Both the position numbers and the translations under genes were made by a program. The notes below the pieces were generated by a model. That model was not told the origin of the DNA and made no database searches. It worked only from the letters and a program-made list of their open reading frames with translations. From Turnera subulata (lineage: Eukaryota; Streptophyta; Magnoliopsida; Malpighiales; Passifloraceae), in contig JAKUCV010002523.1 in assembly GCA_028386065.3 (NCBI GenBank), positions 23,900 through 87,899 on the forward strand: a stretch of DNA of 64,000 nt. Direction: 5' to 3'. Every line of letters begins with the position of its first letter. The first letter of the stretch is position 1. This document shows, one piece after another, positions 13,474-26,500 of this stretch.

Positions 13474-13852
13474 GACCATCTCCAGTGTGGGCTTCATGAC
13501 AGGGCTCTATTTGCCATATCAGCAATTTAGAGTCTGTCTCACCACTGGAGGAAAAGGAGAGGCTCTGTGAATAGAAGAGACCGTCTCCAAAAATAGAGAC
13601 CGGGAGAGCCTGTCTCTATCTACTTCTTCTATTATTATATTATTTAATTTGTATATAATAAAAATTATATTTGTAAGATTAATAATATAATATACATATG
13701 GGTCCTCAATAGAGCCTCCGAATAGAGCCTGTATGATTGGACGATATCAGAGGCTCTAAATGTAAGTGAAGGCTCTGTCTGATGTGGCGTTGATGTGGCG
13801 CTGACATGGCAATAATAGAGCCTTCGGATAGAGCCTGGGACTGGAGATGGTC
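13474..13852. mobile_element. PIF/Harbinger-type (Tourist-like) MITE
   Basis: This 379-bp element has perfect 13-bp terminal inverted repeats, GACCATCTCCAGT at 13474 and ACTGGAGATGGTC ending at 13852. It is flanked by TTA (13471-13473 and 13853-13855), the 3-bp target typical of PIF/Harbinger transposons. The interior repeats 'agagcct/aggctct' many times and has no coding capacity. It sits 5 bp after the ORF2 stop of the host LINE, so it inserted after the LINE did, or into the LINE's parent copy. Confidence 0.85.
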
Positions 13853-13896
13853 TTATGACTCTCTTTGTAACCAAAAAAAATTACAGTTCAAATCAA

Positions 13897-15882
13897 TATA
13901 GATAATTAAATCAAGTATAGTAATTAAGCACATTATGTTTTATACGCGCCAGGAGAGGGCGTGAAAGCATGATTCTTGGCAAAACAAAGATAACCAAATT
14001 AAGAACAATATCACCAAGTTTCTTCTTCTTTTGGGTTCTCCAAGTCAAAGAAAGATTTTCCTTGAGGAACCGGCCAAGCATGAAAAGCCACCATCTCTCC
14101 TCTTTCTTCCTTTCCATTTTGGAGCTGGCTTTAACCTTTCAAGATTCTAAAATATTTTGATTTACAGGATGTCCCTAATGGGCTATGAGTACTAAAATAT
14201 GCTTTGTTTTTTGTGCGAAGTCGATAATACCCCTTTTTGCACCATTTTTTCCTAGATTTCTACGAGTTGCTTAACCCCCCAGATAAAATAGTAAGGAACC
14301 AAAAAGAAAATTAATCAAAAGAAAAAGTAAATCTATTTGGGCGGTGGAGTTTGTTAGGAGAATCGAATATTGTCAATTAACCAAAAAAAAAACGTCTTTT
14401 CCACAAACGAACAAACTATATATTTTCTTTGCCAAAAAAAGTGGATTTTATTTATAGACATTACTAATCAGCAATCTTATTGATTATAATTATCCTTCTG
14501 GCGAAACAATCAACTTCAACTCTTTTATAAACTCTAAATGAATTTTATACTCCAGAAAGAAACTGAACTAGCTCCAAAAGAAAGCAAAACTACTGTTCTT
14601 TGCTCGTTTTTTTTTTTTTATATTTTTTTTATATAGTCATGACTCATGAGATGCATTGCCAGCCCCCTGTGTATTCTTTTCCTTCCAATGCTAAAACTTG
14701 GTATCCGATGACTTTGTCAATGAAGGAGGAGCTACTCGTACGGATGTTATCATTTCCTCGTTATATGTTTGCTTTATCTTTTTTCAGTCTCGTAGCTAGA
14801 GCCGAGCTATTCGTTATCTTTGCCCAATTCACTATATATGTATATATATATGTGGTGATTTGACTTTCTTAATTAATCTATATATGATAATTCTTTCAAA
14901 TATCAATAAAATTGAAGAGCTCCGCAACACATCCAAAGACTCCCTCGCTAGTTAGTCTGTTTTGGGGCAATAATATTGATCTGTATTCGAGCTAATTAAT
15001 CAATCTGTTCTTCACCACATTATGGAAGACAATAAATGATGAGAATGATCCAGATACATATTACATTACATCAACTCATTCGAGAGGCTCCAGTTAAAGA
15101 TTCACTTTATTTGCCTCGTAATGTTTTTGTTTTTCTCTTTCTAAAAAATCTTCCACATCACAAGGCATATATATGACGTGGAGGATATAAAAATAATGAT
15201 AAAAAGAAATTATATATATTTTATATCTTTTTTTTTATGGACATATTTTTTATATCTTTTACAGAGGCAATGCAAACATGGACAATTGATATTCGTAAAG
15301 TAATATGTCGGTCAATGAGTGCGATCATCGAGAAGTAATTGGTTTGCTGTTGAAGAATACTAGATACTTTGTGTGTTAATTATTAGACTACTGCGCCACT
15401 GCGCCAACGCCTGGCTTTTCTTTGAAACTAAAGATTTGCATCAAAAAATGTAAAGAATAACAAAAACCCTTTTTGGAGCTTTTAATTTTCTTAAATAAAT
15501 TAGCGAGGCCATTTTGGTCATGTCCTGAAAAAATAATTCCAAGTCTTGTTTCTTCTGTACATGGGGATGGACTTGTCTTTATTTTCATATATCAATCCTT
15601 GGTCACTACAAAAGGCTCAAGGCAGCATCTTTCATAAAGACTTATAGGGTAAGTTGGTTCTTTGGGTTTCAACAAATATGTGTGTACCGAATTCCTAAGC
15701 CTTCCCTTTCCATTCACTTTTGCTGAAGCTTCTCCTGCTTTCTTTTTTTTTTTTTCCAATATCTCTGCCTCCCTCCCTTTCTCTTCTCCTTCTCACTACT
15801 GCCTCTATAGCCTTGGTGCAGCTGGTTCATGGATATTGAACCCTTGTGGGCTCTTGGGGGGTGGTTTCTTTTATCTAATTGC
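13897..15882. other. AT-rich intergenic region and presumed CLE gene promoter
   Basis: No gene, RNA or repeat recognised from 13897 to about 15600. From about 15730 to 15810 a pyrimidine-rich tract (long T-run, then 'cctccctccctttctcttctcc') lies just upstream of the CLE start, as is common in plant 5' leaders. No clear TATA box could be fixed. Confidence 0.5.
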
Positions 15883-16263
15883 ATGGCAGCAACTACAACA
15901 ACAAAAACACAGGCCGCTACACAACCTATCCTCACAACCTACACCAAATCATCATCGTCACCACACCACTTCCTCCTCTTGTTCCTCGCTGTTCTCTTCA
16001 TTTTCCTTTTGCTCGCTAGCCCTTCACCCAACCCTATGAGACCTTACAATACTGCGGCCTCAATTTCCATCAAGAGGCTTCTACTAGAGTCCTCCTCCTC
16101 ATCAGAGTCTGCAGCCTCCAGGACAATGAACTTGCATCCAAGAGAAACACAAAACTTCCATACTTCTTCTTCATCAGCTTCACCTTCAAGGTCTTCTTCA
16201 CGTGCAAAGTTTGGAGTTGATAAACATGAAGTGCCTAGCGGTCCAAACCCTATCTCAAATTAA
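15883..16263 (+). CDS. CLE44: CLE-family prepropeptide producing TDIF (CLE41/CLE44 type)
   Basis: Intronless, 126 aa. The last 12 residues (115-126, coded at 16225-16260) are HEVPSGPNPISN, identical to TDIF, the secreted dodecapeptide of Arabidopsis CLE41 and CLE44. TDIF is perceived by the receptor kinase TDR/PXY, represses xylem differentiation and promotes cambial division. Residues 30-45 (FLLLFLAVLFIFLLLA) are a hydrophobic secretion segment after a 29-residue polar leader; a variable Ser-rich middle follows. An upstream in-frame ATG at 15829 would add 18 residues and move the hydrophobic segment further from the N-terminus, so I prefer 15883. The peptide sits at the extreme C-terminus, as in other TDIF precursors. 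CLE41 versus CLE44 orthology is not resolved from sequence alone; the symbol indicates type. Confidence 0.93.
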   Translation: MAATTTTKTQAATQPILTTYTKSSSSPHHFLLLFLAVLFIFLLLASPSPNPMRPYNTAASISIKRLLLESSSSSESAASRTMNLHPRETQNFHTSSSSASPSRSSSRAKFGVDKHEVPSGPNPISN

Positions 16264-19200
16264 GCTGGTAAGCTAGCGCTTGTGTATAGCAAGGAGAGGA
16301 TAAATTTGCACAACCGTGCGTGATCGGCGGGAGGAGGATGATTGATATAGTTAGCTGGAGATGGTAAGGTGAAGTTATTGTGAGTTGTCATCTTTATGGG
16401 TATTGTTTTGGTGCACCATTAATACTGCTTGTCCTCAGTGAGAGAGGTTAGTTACCTTCGTTTGTTATGTCATCATCCTTAGCTTTACCGTTTTGTTTTT
16501 TCTTTTATTGTTTTAAGTTTTTTTTGAGGGGGAAGGGGGTTACTGTTTGTTTCTCATTGTAAATGTATAGCAGGAGAGATACTCGATCTATATATTTGAA
16601 TGTATCCATCTGCGTTTACTCCGTGTAGATGATGATGGTATTGTATAGCGTATCATCATCAGTAGTTCAGCACTTGATGAAATGCGATCTGAAGGATGAA
16701 TAGCTAGCTAGATCATATACATATATTTATATTCAATATGTAATTAATGATGGCCCTTCTCAAGATAATGATTCAATTTTTCTATGTATAAATATAATAT
16801 TTAAATGAGTTTTAGCTCGATCGATCGGTTCATATTCTATCTCTCGGAGGGCTTCATTATCTTGGGTTTTAAGAAGTCATAGGCAGGAGGAGAGCTAGAT
16901 TCTCAGGGTTAGGAGCTAATTTGATCATTTAGGATGTTAGTTGTTTGCTACTTCATATTTTTAAATCAAAGATCTTGAGATTCTACTGGGAAAAGTTTTT
17001 CAGCTTATATTTGGTAGGTTTTGTCCTACTTCCTCTTGATATGATATTGCGTCTTTGTTCTGCTAAGTAAATTAGCAAGTCCTGAAAAATTGAGTAAATG
17101 ATCTTGTTGAAGAGACCCTTAGCCAATGCTTTCTGATTAAGGTCTAGCTAGGTTACCCTGAAATTTCAAAATCAACATATGTGTTACTGAAAAAAGGAGG
17201 AACAAAAAGAAGGATATGTAGCATGCATTAATGGTTTCCTTCCATCCATTGGGTTTTGAGAATCAAGCTTGAAAGCTACGCATGAAGGGAATCTGTGATT
17301 ATGCTATCTCAAACATTAGCAATTTGTGGGAATGAAATATGATGATCCTTGCTGACAAAAAAAAAAAAAATCTGTGATGAGTCTTAATATACACAGTGTC
17401 TGCCAGATCTGTGACACAGTGAGGGAGGTGATAATTTGGTGTATTTTGCTTCCCCTGATAGAATTATTTGATCTTCCTTGGACTTTGCCCTTTGTCTTCT
17501 AAAACACATCATCCAAAAAAGCTGAGATGCCAAAACAACAACCAAGTCATGAGAGGGACAGAGCCTATACCTAGTGAGCCCATGATTCGATAATAATAAC
17601 AGTGTCATTTGAGTACTGTTGATAAGTTGCCACCAATCATCTACTTTATGATAGTGTTCCTGCCAAAAGAGAGAAAAAGAAGAAAAGAGAAATAAAGCTT
17701 TTGGTCGTTCAACAATATTTTCTCAAAGTGCAAACCACATTACCTTTTGACTTGTGTCAGATTATTATTTTATCTAGAATGCCGATGCTCTAGCATTTTC
17801 AAACCGCAAATTATGGTGCCTTAAAAGGCCAATCCCTACAGTTTTCTTATAGCTATCATTTGTCACCGTATCTTTGGGACGTTTGTTTTTTTTGATTTTA
17901 TTTGGGTTGTGTAATTAAACTGATCAGATACTTATCATAAAATCAGGTTTGACCAATGTAATCAATAGTTATATATATGTTTCATTTACTGATAAATTAG
18001 CTTATTAGCCATTCACGCCGGTTTGGTCACACCCACAAATCTCTTAACAAGGCTTTCTTCAAGGAACTAATTTAGCCATCAAGGAATTTAGTCTGTATAT
18101 TTGTCATCTCTAATACTAGCTTGTTTAAAGTGGAAAAGACTAGGCTTCCGGCCAAAGTGGACAAAGAAAACATAAATGAATTATCACAAATTGTGTTTCT
18201 CCTTTTCCACCTTGTAAACCTACTGTTCCCACTTTATTAATCTTTGTTGGTAAGCAACTGCTCTAGGCTTCTGGCCAAAGTAGACAAAGTATCCGAAACA
18301 TAAGAGAATTATTAGCTGCTAGCCTTTCATCCCTGCTTGCTTTTTCTTTATCACACAGGGAGGATAATTAATCAATCAACACTAGTATAGACAATAACTT
18401 TTTTTTGAACTGTAGTATAGACAATAACTAAGCCTTAAGTTAATATATTGGAGTTTAGATCATCATATGGAGTCCGGCTTACCTATCCGCCATGCATGTC
18501 CACGCACTAAATGGACAATAGGAAAGAATGGATGGTACAGGAAGCTAGCTAGTGAGCATTATTTGCCTAACGATAAGGGATGCAAATTCAGGGATTTGAA
18601 ACGATTCTGGCTCCATGTAAGTCATGTCAATGCTCTTTGCTGGAGCACACCTTCGTTTCAATATCAATCACATTTTACTGCATCTAGTGTCAATGTCCAA
18701 TCAACGAAAGGACAAGTCATACTTGGATAAACAAACCAATTAAATGTTTAGTAGGTGAAATCCTTGCTTTGGGAAAAGGGAAAAAAAAGAGAAACGGATT
18801 AATAAAGTAGAAGGTTAACTCCAACAAGAAACAAAAATGATAGAATGATTATGTCCCTTATGGTTACAGTGTAAATTCATAATTGAACATTCTTTATTTG
18901 GGGCAATCGCACAATCAGCAATACACCCCCTTTTATAATAAGGAAGCAGACGTAATATTGTCACCACTTTACCAGACTAAATCCCACTCCATATTCGACA
19001 GTCCTCACAAGAAAATGCCAAATTTGTAAAAAAGTCACCGTACTCCAATCATCTAATCAAAAGCTAACCAACTAATATATATGGCGATATCCTATAAATG
19101 TTGTCGTCCTTGGCGGATCAAATTTCCTCTTTTTTGGAATCCGATTTCGATCTTGGCATGGATGAGGTTGTGTTTCAAGAGTTGAAAGAAATTTGTAGAA

Positions 19201-19663
19201 AGTAATTACTAATTAATGGGATGGTGAAAAGAACACAAGAATTGCAAAATAACTAGGGCCATCAAAATCACATTCCATTCATCTCATATCCTTGTCGTTT
19301 TTTCAGAGAATTTCAGCGGGGTTAATTCTTCCTGTAGGTCTTATGGCTCGTAATCCTTTTTCTTCTTTTCTATACGTAAACAAAGACTAGATAATATATA
19401 CTAATAAAGAAGCCGAATAGGAGTAGGAGTACAGATTTTCACATAATTCATTTTTTTGGTGTTTGAGAGGGCGATATATATTGCTCTTATTTATTTTTCC
19501 ATTTCAATTCATTAAACTTTATTTTTTCTTGTACCAAATTCATCCACCCAATCTGTGTTATGATTTTCTTCATACCAAATTTACAAACAAAATTTCTGAG
19601 ACAGTCGAATTAACTTTTTTTTTTATGGAAGGGTAATAATTTATTATTATTTTTTATGAGAAA

Positions 19664-19742
<79 letters not shown>

Positions 19743-19854
19743 GTATTTAAGTAATGATTTCAGATATTACGTAGTGACGCGCGATTATATAATCAAAATG
19801 CCAAATTAGCTTTCCAGTTGATTTAGTTTTTTTAAGTACATCTAATTTAGTTTT
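16264..19854. other. CLE 3' UTR and AT-rich intergenic region
   Basis: The first few hundred bases after the CLE stop are probably 3' UTR. The rest shows no gene. Two similar stretches of about 50 bp ('aggcttccggccaaagtggacaaag' region near 18145 and a diverged copy near 18268) lie about 125 bp apart. A (TTA)n run lies at 19666-19742. Confidence 0.5.
19666..19742. repeat. (TTA)n microsatellite, about 25 units
   Basis: Uninterrupted trinucleotide repeat of about 77 bp in AT-rich DNA, about 110 bp upstream of the insertion point of the second LINE. Likely length-polymorphic. Confidence 0.95.
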
Positions 19855-20063
19855 AAATTAATACTTTAATAAGACTAAAAAAAGTTAAAAATTAGAGAGA
19901 GAAACTTAGAGAGAGAACATGTGACTTGAAAAGCGTGCCAATCTCAGACAACCTGCTCTGGTAACTCAGTTGTCGGAAGAATGTAAATCTAGCAAGAAGC
20001 ATTGTTTACTCTACCTCGTCAGAAGGTGGATTTCTCCTAGCCCAGGCTATAAGTACCTCAAGT

Positions 20064-21511
20064 ATGCGAGAACCAACCCGGGGAAGATCCAAGGATAGGG
20101 TACGAGAGAGGTCCAGGGAACGCTCACGAGAGCACTACCCGGCTCTTTCCCAACCCCCTGCCCAGCCCCAAGTCGTCTTCGGAGGCCAGATGAATCCTGA
20201 AGCAACACCAACAGGCCCTTCTGCATTCACCGGGTCGAAGGACGTTGAGCGCTGCACCAAGAAGATATGTCGCAAGGAGGCTGAGAGGGACTCCGACATG
20301 GAGGAGGACATTGAACCTCCGCCTACTTCGGAGACCCCAACACCCGAGGTGGACATGAAGGACAATTTGAGCGGTAACCCACCTGTAGAGGAGCCCCGTT
20401 CCTCCTACAAAGACAAGCTCAACGCTGGATCGGGTATGGTTTTAGATTCAGACCCTTGGGCTTGGGAGGAGGAAGTGGAATCCGAGCATGGAGATATAAT
20501 AGCGAAGGAAGTTGACGGCGTTGAAGTGGTGGAGCTATCTAAGGAATTCAATGCGCGCTTGAGAAAACCATGGGAGAAGACTGTGGTGGTTAAATTGATG
20601 GGTCGGGCTATTGGTTTCAGATCGCTTCAATTAAAGCTCCAATCTCTGTGGAAACCAGGTGATGCCTTTAAGATTATTGACCTGGATAATGACTATTGTG
20701 CTGTGAGGTTCTGGGATGCTGCAGATTATCAACATGCCTTGCTTGACGGCCCTTGGTCGATTTTTGGGCATGTCTTGTCCGTACAACCGTGGACGCCTGC
20801 CTTCTGTGCCTCGAACGATAAAATCAATTCAATTGTGACTTGGGTTAGATTTCAAGACTTCTCTCTGGACAAGTACCATTCACAAGTCCTCAAATTTCTG
20901 GGTAATCGAGTGGACAACACCTTCAAACTAGAGGAAAACTATGAAAACCCCAATCGGGGCAAATTTGCAAAGGTGGCAGTACAACTTGATCTCACCCAAC
21001 CTCTAAAGGGTACGGTCAACCTGGAAGGTGAAGAGCTAAAGGTAGTGTATGAGGGGCTCCCCCCCATATGTTACATGTGTGGTAGAATTAGCCATACCAC
21101 CACTAACTGCCCGGAAGCAAAAGGGACAGGAAGCGATGAAGGGAGGACTGAGGAACCCGTGATATCAGCTGGCGAACCAACTAATGAGGGAGCGTTACCA
21201 TCATCAACAACCAGTTCTATTAGTAGAAAGCAAAGGGAAGAGCGAGGGGAGTGGATGAACGCCCCTCGTCGTCCATGGCGGCAATACAAGAGGACCTTAA
21301 AGACTACACCGACGGCACCGTCGTCGAAGTCGAACCCGACTATATACAGGAACAGCTTTGAAGTATTGGGGTCAGATGATTTATCCTTGCCTAAAAAGTC
21401 TAATGAAGATGTGTTTCACCCAGCTCAAGCAAGCAGCAAGGCACAAGTACCCAAAGTGTCAGCCCCTAAATATGTTAGTAATATGCCCAAAAGCCAATCA
21501 ATGGATGATTG
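20064..21511 (+). pseudogene. LINE ORF1 (DUF4283 + CCHC zinc knuckle), interrupted by an insertion
   Basis: The frame begins with an Arg/Ser/Glu-rich N-terminus (about residues 5-25), then an acidic linker, a DUF4283 RNA-binding domain (about residues 165-300, with 'LWKPGDAFKIIDLDNDYCAVRF' typical of it) and a zinc knuckle C336-x2-C339-x4-H344-x4-C349. A basic Ser-rich segment with 'NSFEVLG' follows. The frame runs on 34 bp into inserted sequence before a stop at 21545. ORF1 protein of L1-type elements coats the element RNA. The proper C-terminal tail resumes beyond the insertion near 22961. Confidence 0.85.
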
Positions 21512-22955
21512 TAGTCATGTATATACATTAAGGTTATTCCAATAAATATGATTATGAGATAATCGCTTGCACATATATATAACCCTAGAATACTTTGTAT
21601 TCTTAAAATGTCCCTAGTCGATTATTATTATGGATGGGTTGTAATAATAAATTAAGATTAGCGTATGTTGAGAATTATATGAGATATGAATTCTACATAC
21701 GGGTACAAGTTAGAGAACTTGTGGACTGGACCAACCCACATAAGAACCCTACATGGAAAGTTATATGATTGTCATTAGTGGTTCTTATATGTATTGTCCT
21801 TAGACCTGAGATCATCAAGGTTCCCAACATATGAGTCATATACTTTGATATTATTCCTAGTCATCCGTAACTGGGTGGACTTAAGGGTAATCATTGGGTA
21901 TATCATAAATGTGTAGTGGGTTTTGATTGATCAAGATGGGATTCATCCGACCTATATAACGGGTATATTATCAGATGGGCCTCTTGATAGAGTTGAACTG
22001 TAAATGCATGGCCATGCTCGGATTATATGATATGGTGATATCATTAGGATCCGTTTTACACAGTTAACTCGGGGATCAAGAAACTAAGATTAAACATATA
22101 CGAGATTAACGTTTTCCATGTCTCGGTTTAATCTTGATAATGGGACGAAAGGACGATGACATGTTCCGTGGCATATAGAATCAGTACTGATCTTGTCGTT
22201 CGGGTAACAATGATGTGTTGCTAGACGTCGCTCTTTGCTTATAATTGTAAAATGAGATTTTACAATTATTGTCGAACGTTACAAGTGCCTACAGGGTCAC
22301 ACACATAGAATCGTTGATTCGAGCAGGTGGTTGAACCGTAGTTGGACCATGGTTCGACCGGGTGTGGTTGGACCATGGTTGGACCGTGGTTGGACCAAGG
22401 CCGTTTTGGGCTGGTTTGGTTCAGTTATTGACAGAATTATTGGACCAAATTAGTGCTGTGATGAGTTTTTGTACATTAGTGGAGACATGGTTATGTGGAG
22501 ACATAATCATAAAAGATAATGGGTCATTATGTTGGGCATTATTCCATTGTCTCTTAGCACTAATTGAGGGAGAGTAATCTGATTACTCTTGACACTTCTC
22601 ACTCTCTCTTGAATTCTGAATTCTAGATTTTTCAGAGCAAGAAACACACACACATCTTCCTCTCTTCTTTGTGAAAGAAAGAGATACCATAAACACCACA
22701 TATAGCTCCCGGAAATCCGTAGCTAGCACCACGGTTCGGGAGTGCTCGGGGGTTGGAGATCGTGAGACGATTCCGGCCGGTGATTAACGGTTCGTGTGGA
22801 TACCGTAGAGGAGCAGGATATCCTTCCGGCTCTAGCTGATTCGGTTCTTCAGTTAGGTGAATGATCCTAACCGTGTCAGGTATGTTCATTTTTGTTGTTC
22901 GATTTAGTTGCTTCACTTGGATCCTCCAAGGTTTCCGGGTCTTTCCGCTGCTCTT
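21512..22955. mobile_element. Probable solo LTR inserted in LINE ORF1
   Basis: About 1.44 kb of unrelated non-coding sequence splits LINE ORF1. A possible 5-bp duplication, GATTG, lies at each edge (21507-21511 and 22956-22960). The interior looks like a copia-type LTR: no ORF, a perfect hairpin ('ataattgtaaaat' and its complement, about 22239-22270), short repeats of 'tggttggaccgtgg' (about 22330-22400) and a late 'tctttccgctgc' motif. The ends do not fit TG...CA exactly at the GATTG borders, so boundaries are uncertain by about 20 bp and the family is unassigned. Confidence 0.55.
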
Positions 22956-22960
22956 GATTG

Positions 22961-23203
22961 TCAAGTTTGCATGCCCGGATACTTACAAAATACACTAAAC
23001 CTCAATCCAAAAAACCCCCAAACCCGAAACCCAAAAAACAACCTCCCAAGAACCGCTCCAACCAGGCAGACCCAGTGACATATAAGGCTCCCCTACACGA
23101 CACCTCCAATAACCCCAACATTCAACCACATCAGGCCACCACCGGATCAGCCATTTCTATGCCTTCCAGTCACCCCACAAATCAGCCCCCCCACCTATTA
23201 TGA
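22961..23203 (+). pseudogene. C-terminal tail of the interrupted LINE ORF1
   Basis: After the insertion an open frame resumes with a Lys/Pro/Asn-rich stretch ('KKPPNPKPKKQPPKN'), typical of the disordered end of LINE ORF1 proteins. It is in a different frame from the upstream part, so at least one small indel has occurred. It ends 338 bp before ORF2. Confidence 0.5.
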
Positions 23204-23540
23204 CAGTGAATTCAAAAGCCTCAACTCATGTCCCTAAACAGACAACACATTCGACCATCTCCTTACAGGAAGTAAACCATCAAGATGTCTGTCAACCTAT
23301 ATCCTACTAGCAAACTAACTCTCCTCCCCAAAATCCAACCTTTGCAGCCCAAAGAAATCACCCAAAAAATACCCAGATACCATACCCAACAAAACCACCC
23401 AACCCAACTCTCTCACATCAGGCGGGTTTAGCTAATGTTGTTGTTGGAATGGTGTTTGAAGAAGCAGTTAGGAGCAATCAAGCAGATACGTCCGCAGTCC
23501 GGATGGAGACGGAGGCAACCAGCCTCCCCTCGCAGTAAGT

Positions 23541-26500
23541 ATGGTTGTATTTGGCTCACCTCACACTAAGAATTTTATGATACCGATATTGTCATGGAAT
23601 TATCAGGGGGCAAAAAAGAAGAGATTTGCTAGATTGTTCAAGGAGCTTTGCACTCAAAACAAACCAGAAGTAGCTATTATTGTTGAGCCACAGATAAGTG
23701 GTATCAAGGCGGATAGGGCATTAAGAAGATTGGGATTTTCCCACTCCCACCGAGTGGAAGCACGTGGATTCGCTGGAGGGATCTGGCTGTTGTGGAACGA
23801 GGATATTATCCAAGTCCAAATCATTTACAATCACACACAACTAATACACATACGGATAAGGAAGAAGGAAGAGTCATTTTTACTATCTGCTGTATATGCG
23901 AGCCCTCAGGAAAAATGGAGAGGATTTTGTTGGCAAAATATCACTGCAATTGCGGAGGACACCATTGAACTATCGATTTTGGTAGGAGATTTTAACGCAG
24001 TGATGGCCGGAAGTGAGCGTAAGAACCAGTTAGGCCAGCCAGGTATGGGTAATCATGCATTCCAATCCTGCGTGAATAGTGCACGATTATTAGACCTGGG
24101 GTTTGTCGGGGGTCAGTTCACATGGAAGAAAAAAGCGCATCAGGCAAGACTTGACCGCGCACTCTGTAATGAGGAGTGGAGATTAACCTATCACGAAGCG
24201 ACGGTAATTCATCTGCCCTAAACATGTTCTGACCATAGACCTTTATTAATAAAGGATGGCACCCCTCCACCACCTATATTAAACCGCCCTTTTAGATTCC
24301 AAGCAGCCTGGATGTTACATAATGATTTTGGAAACTTTTTGCTAGACAATTGGGACCCCACTGTGCCTATCACAGAGGCGACAAAAACTTTGGCACAAAA
24401 GGCGCAACAATGGAATCAGACCACCTTCGGCAACATTCATCATCGGAAGAGGCGCATTTTGGCAAGATTAGCCGGTATACAAAATACTTGGAGCGGCTGC
24501 CCTCCGCATTCTTGTCAAATTTAGATGCGGAATTGCGGATGGAACTTGAAAGAGTCTTGGCACAGGAAGAATTACTCTGGGCACAGAAATCCCGGTGCAA
24601 GTGGGTGTAAGGTGGTGATAGAAATACCGCATATTTCCACACCTCAACCATCATCCGGAGAAAGAAGAATAGGGTGGAAGCACTGAAAGATGACTCTGGC
24701 AACTGGCAAACCGATGCGACGGCTCTAAAATCGTTGGCAGTGAATTACTTCCATAAGCTTTACACTGTAGAGATGCCCGGCTCTTTCATCTTCCCACTGC
24801 CGAATTTATTCCCAAAGCTGGAGGCTAATCGATTTGACTACCTATTTACTCCTGTGCAGGATGCAGAGATTAAGGAAAGCATGATGCAGATAGGACCTTT
24901 AAAAGCCCCTGGACCAGATGGCATACAGGCAGTCTTTTATCAGCATCAATGGGATCTGGTCGGCCCAAGTCTGATTCATTTTGTGAAGGAGGTATTTGAA
25001 TAGGGTTGGTGGGATGAGAAGCTAAACAAGACTCTAATTGTGCTTTTGCCAAAAATTGCCAAGCCCGAGAAGATTACCAATTCCATCCTATTGGTCTATG
25101 TAATGTTGCATACAAGTTGATAACTAAAATCATCGTCAACCGCATTAAACCACTTTTAAAAGAGCTCGTGGCACCGGAGCAATCTAGTTTTGTGCCAGGG
25201 CGTCACATCACGGACAACATAATCATATCTCAAGAGGCGGTGTTTACCATGCGGAGGAAGAAAGGGTTGACCGGCATCATAGCGATCAAGATTGATCTAA
25301 AAAAAGCATACGACCGGCTCAGATGGAGTTTCATTAGGGACTCCTTGGTTGCTGCGGGGTTTCCAAATAAACTTGTGGAACTTATCATGCTGTGCGTCTC
25401 CTCTTCATCCTTGCAAGCTTGCTGGAACGGTGAAGCATCTACTCCCTTCTCCCCCACGCGAGGAATCCGACAAGGTGACCCCATCTCCCCATACTTATTC
25501 GTCCTTTGTATAGAGAGGTTGGGTCTTCTTATCAACCAAGCGGTGGGGGAAAAAACTTGGAAGCCGATACAACTAAGTAGGGGTGGTCCGAAATTGAGTC
25601 ACCTCTTTTTCGCGGATGACCTTCTACTGTTTACGGAAGCTTTAATGTCCCAAGTAGAGGTTATTAGAGATTGTTTGGACAATTTCTGTTCGTTCTCGGG
25701 GCAAAGAATCAACAAGGATAAATCAAGGATCTGCTTTTCTGCAAATATCCCAAAGAAAGTCGCACGACAAATCAGCACGGAATTTGGGTTCACTGTCACT
25801 AAAGATTTGGGAAAGCATTTGGGCATGCCACTACTCCATAAAAGAGTAACAAAATCTACGTTCTCCTACATTGTGGACCGTACTCAGCAAAAGCTAAACG
25901 GTTAGAAAGCAGATAAGTTGTCGCTGGCAGGGAGAATCACTCTCACTAAATCAGTGCTCTCTTCCATCCCGGTCTATACCATGCAGACAACGAGGATCCC
26001 AAGGGCGATTTGCGACTCCCTCGATCATTTGGCTAGACAGTTTATATGGGGTGCTAGTCCAACCACAAAGAAGTTGCATCTTATCAATTGGGAAACATTA
26101 TGTAATCCCAAAGACTGTGGGGGTATTGGTTTTCGAAAGAAGAGGTCGATCAACGAAGCTTTCATTATGAAAGTTGCGTGGAAACTAACCTCGAATAGGA
26201 ATTTTCTCTGGGTTCGAATGTTTCGTCACAAATACATGAAGGACCAGCCCTTGGCACCTCTTGATCTGAAGGTCAAATATGGTTCTAATTTGTGGGTTGC
26301 TATCTATAGAATTTGGCCATTTTTTCGAGCACCGTTGAGATGGAACCTGGGGGACGGGGAACAAATTAATTTTTGGCATGATGCTTGGTTGTACAATGAT
26401 AAAAGTCTTGTGGAACTCACTGTGGATCCTCCAACTGAGCTGGTTAACTATAATGTGGCAGCTTTGATTGCTGATAATAGGGAATGGAACTGGCAACTTC

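Larger units (their letters stand above)
8493..13879 (+). mobile_element. 5'-truncated L1-type LINE with A-tail and 17-bp target-site duplication
   Basis: The element is flanked by ATTACAGTTCTAATCAA (8476-8492) and ATTACAGTTCAAATCAA (13880-13896), a 17-bp duplication with one mismatch, and ends in an A-run after 'ctctttgtaacc'. It carries the C-terminal part of ORF1 and a nearly complete ORF2 (endonuclease, reverse transcriptase, zinc-binding region, RNase H). Truncation inside ORF1 is what incomplete target-primed reverse transcription would leave. A MITE sits in its 3' UTR. Confidence 0.92.

Noticed and set aside
15829..15882. Upstream in-frame ATG of the CLE gene
   Set aside because: It adds 18 residues including Trp-rich sequence before the secretion segment, unlike other TDIF precursors; likely 5' leader.
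18467..18730. 87-codon ORF in intergenic DNA
   Set aside because: No domain, no neighbouring exon signals, no similarity I recognise.
19666..19742. CRISPR-like or other spaced repeat array
   Set aside because: It is a simple trinucleotide microsatellite with no spacers, in plant nuclear DNA.
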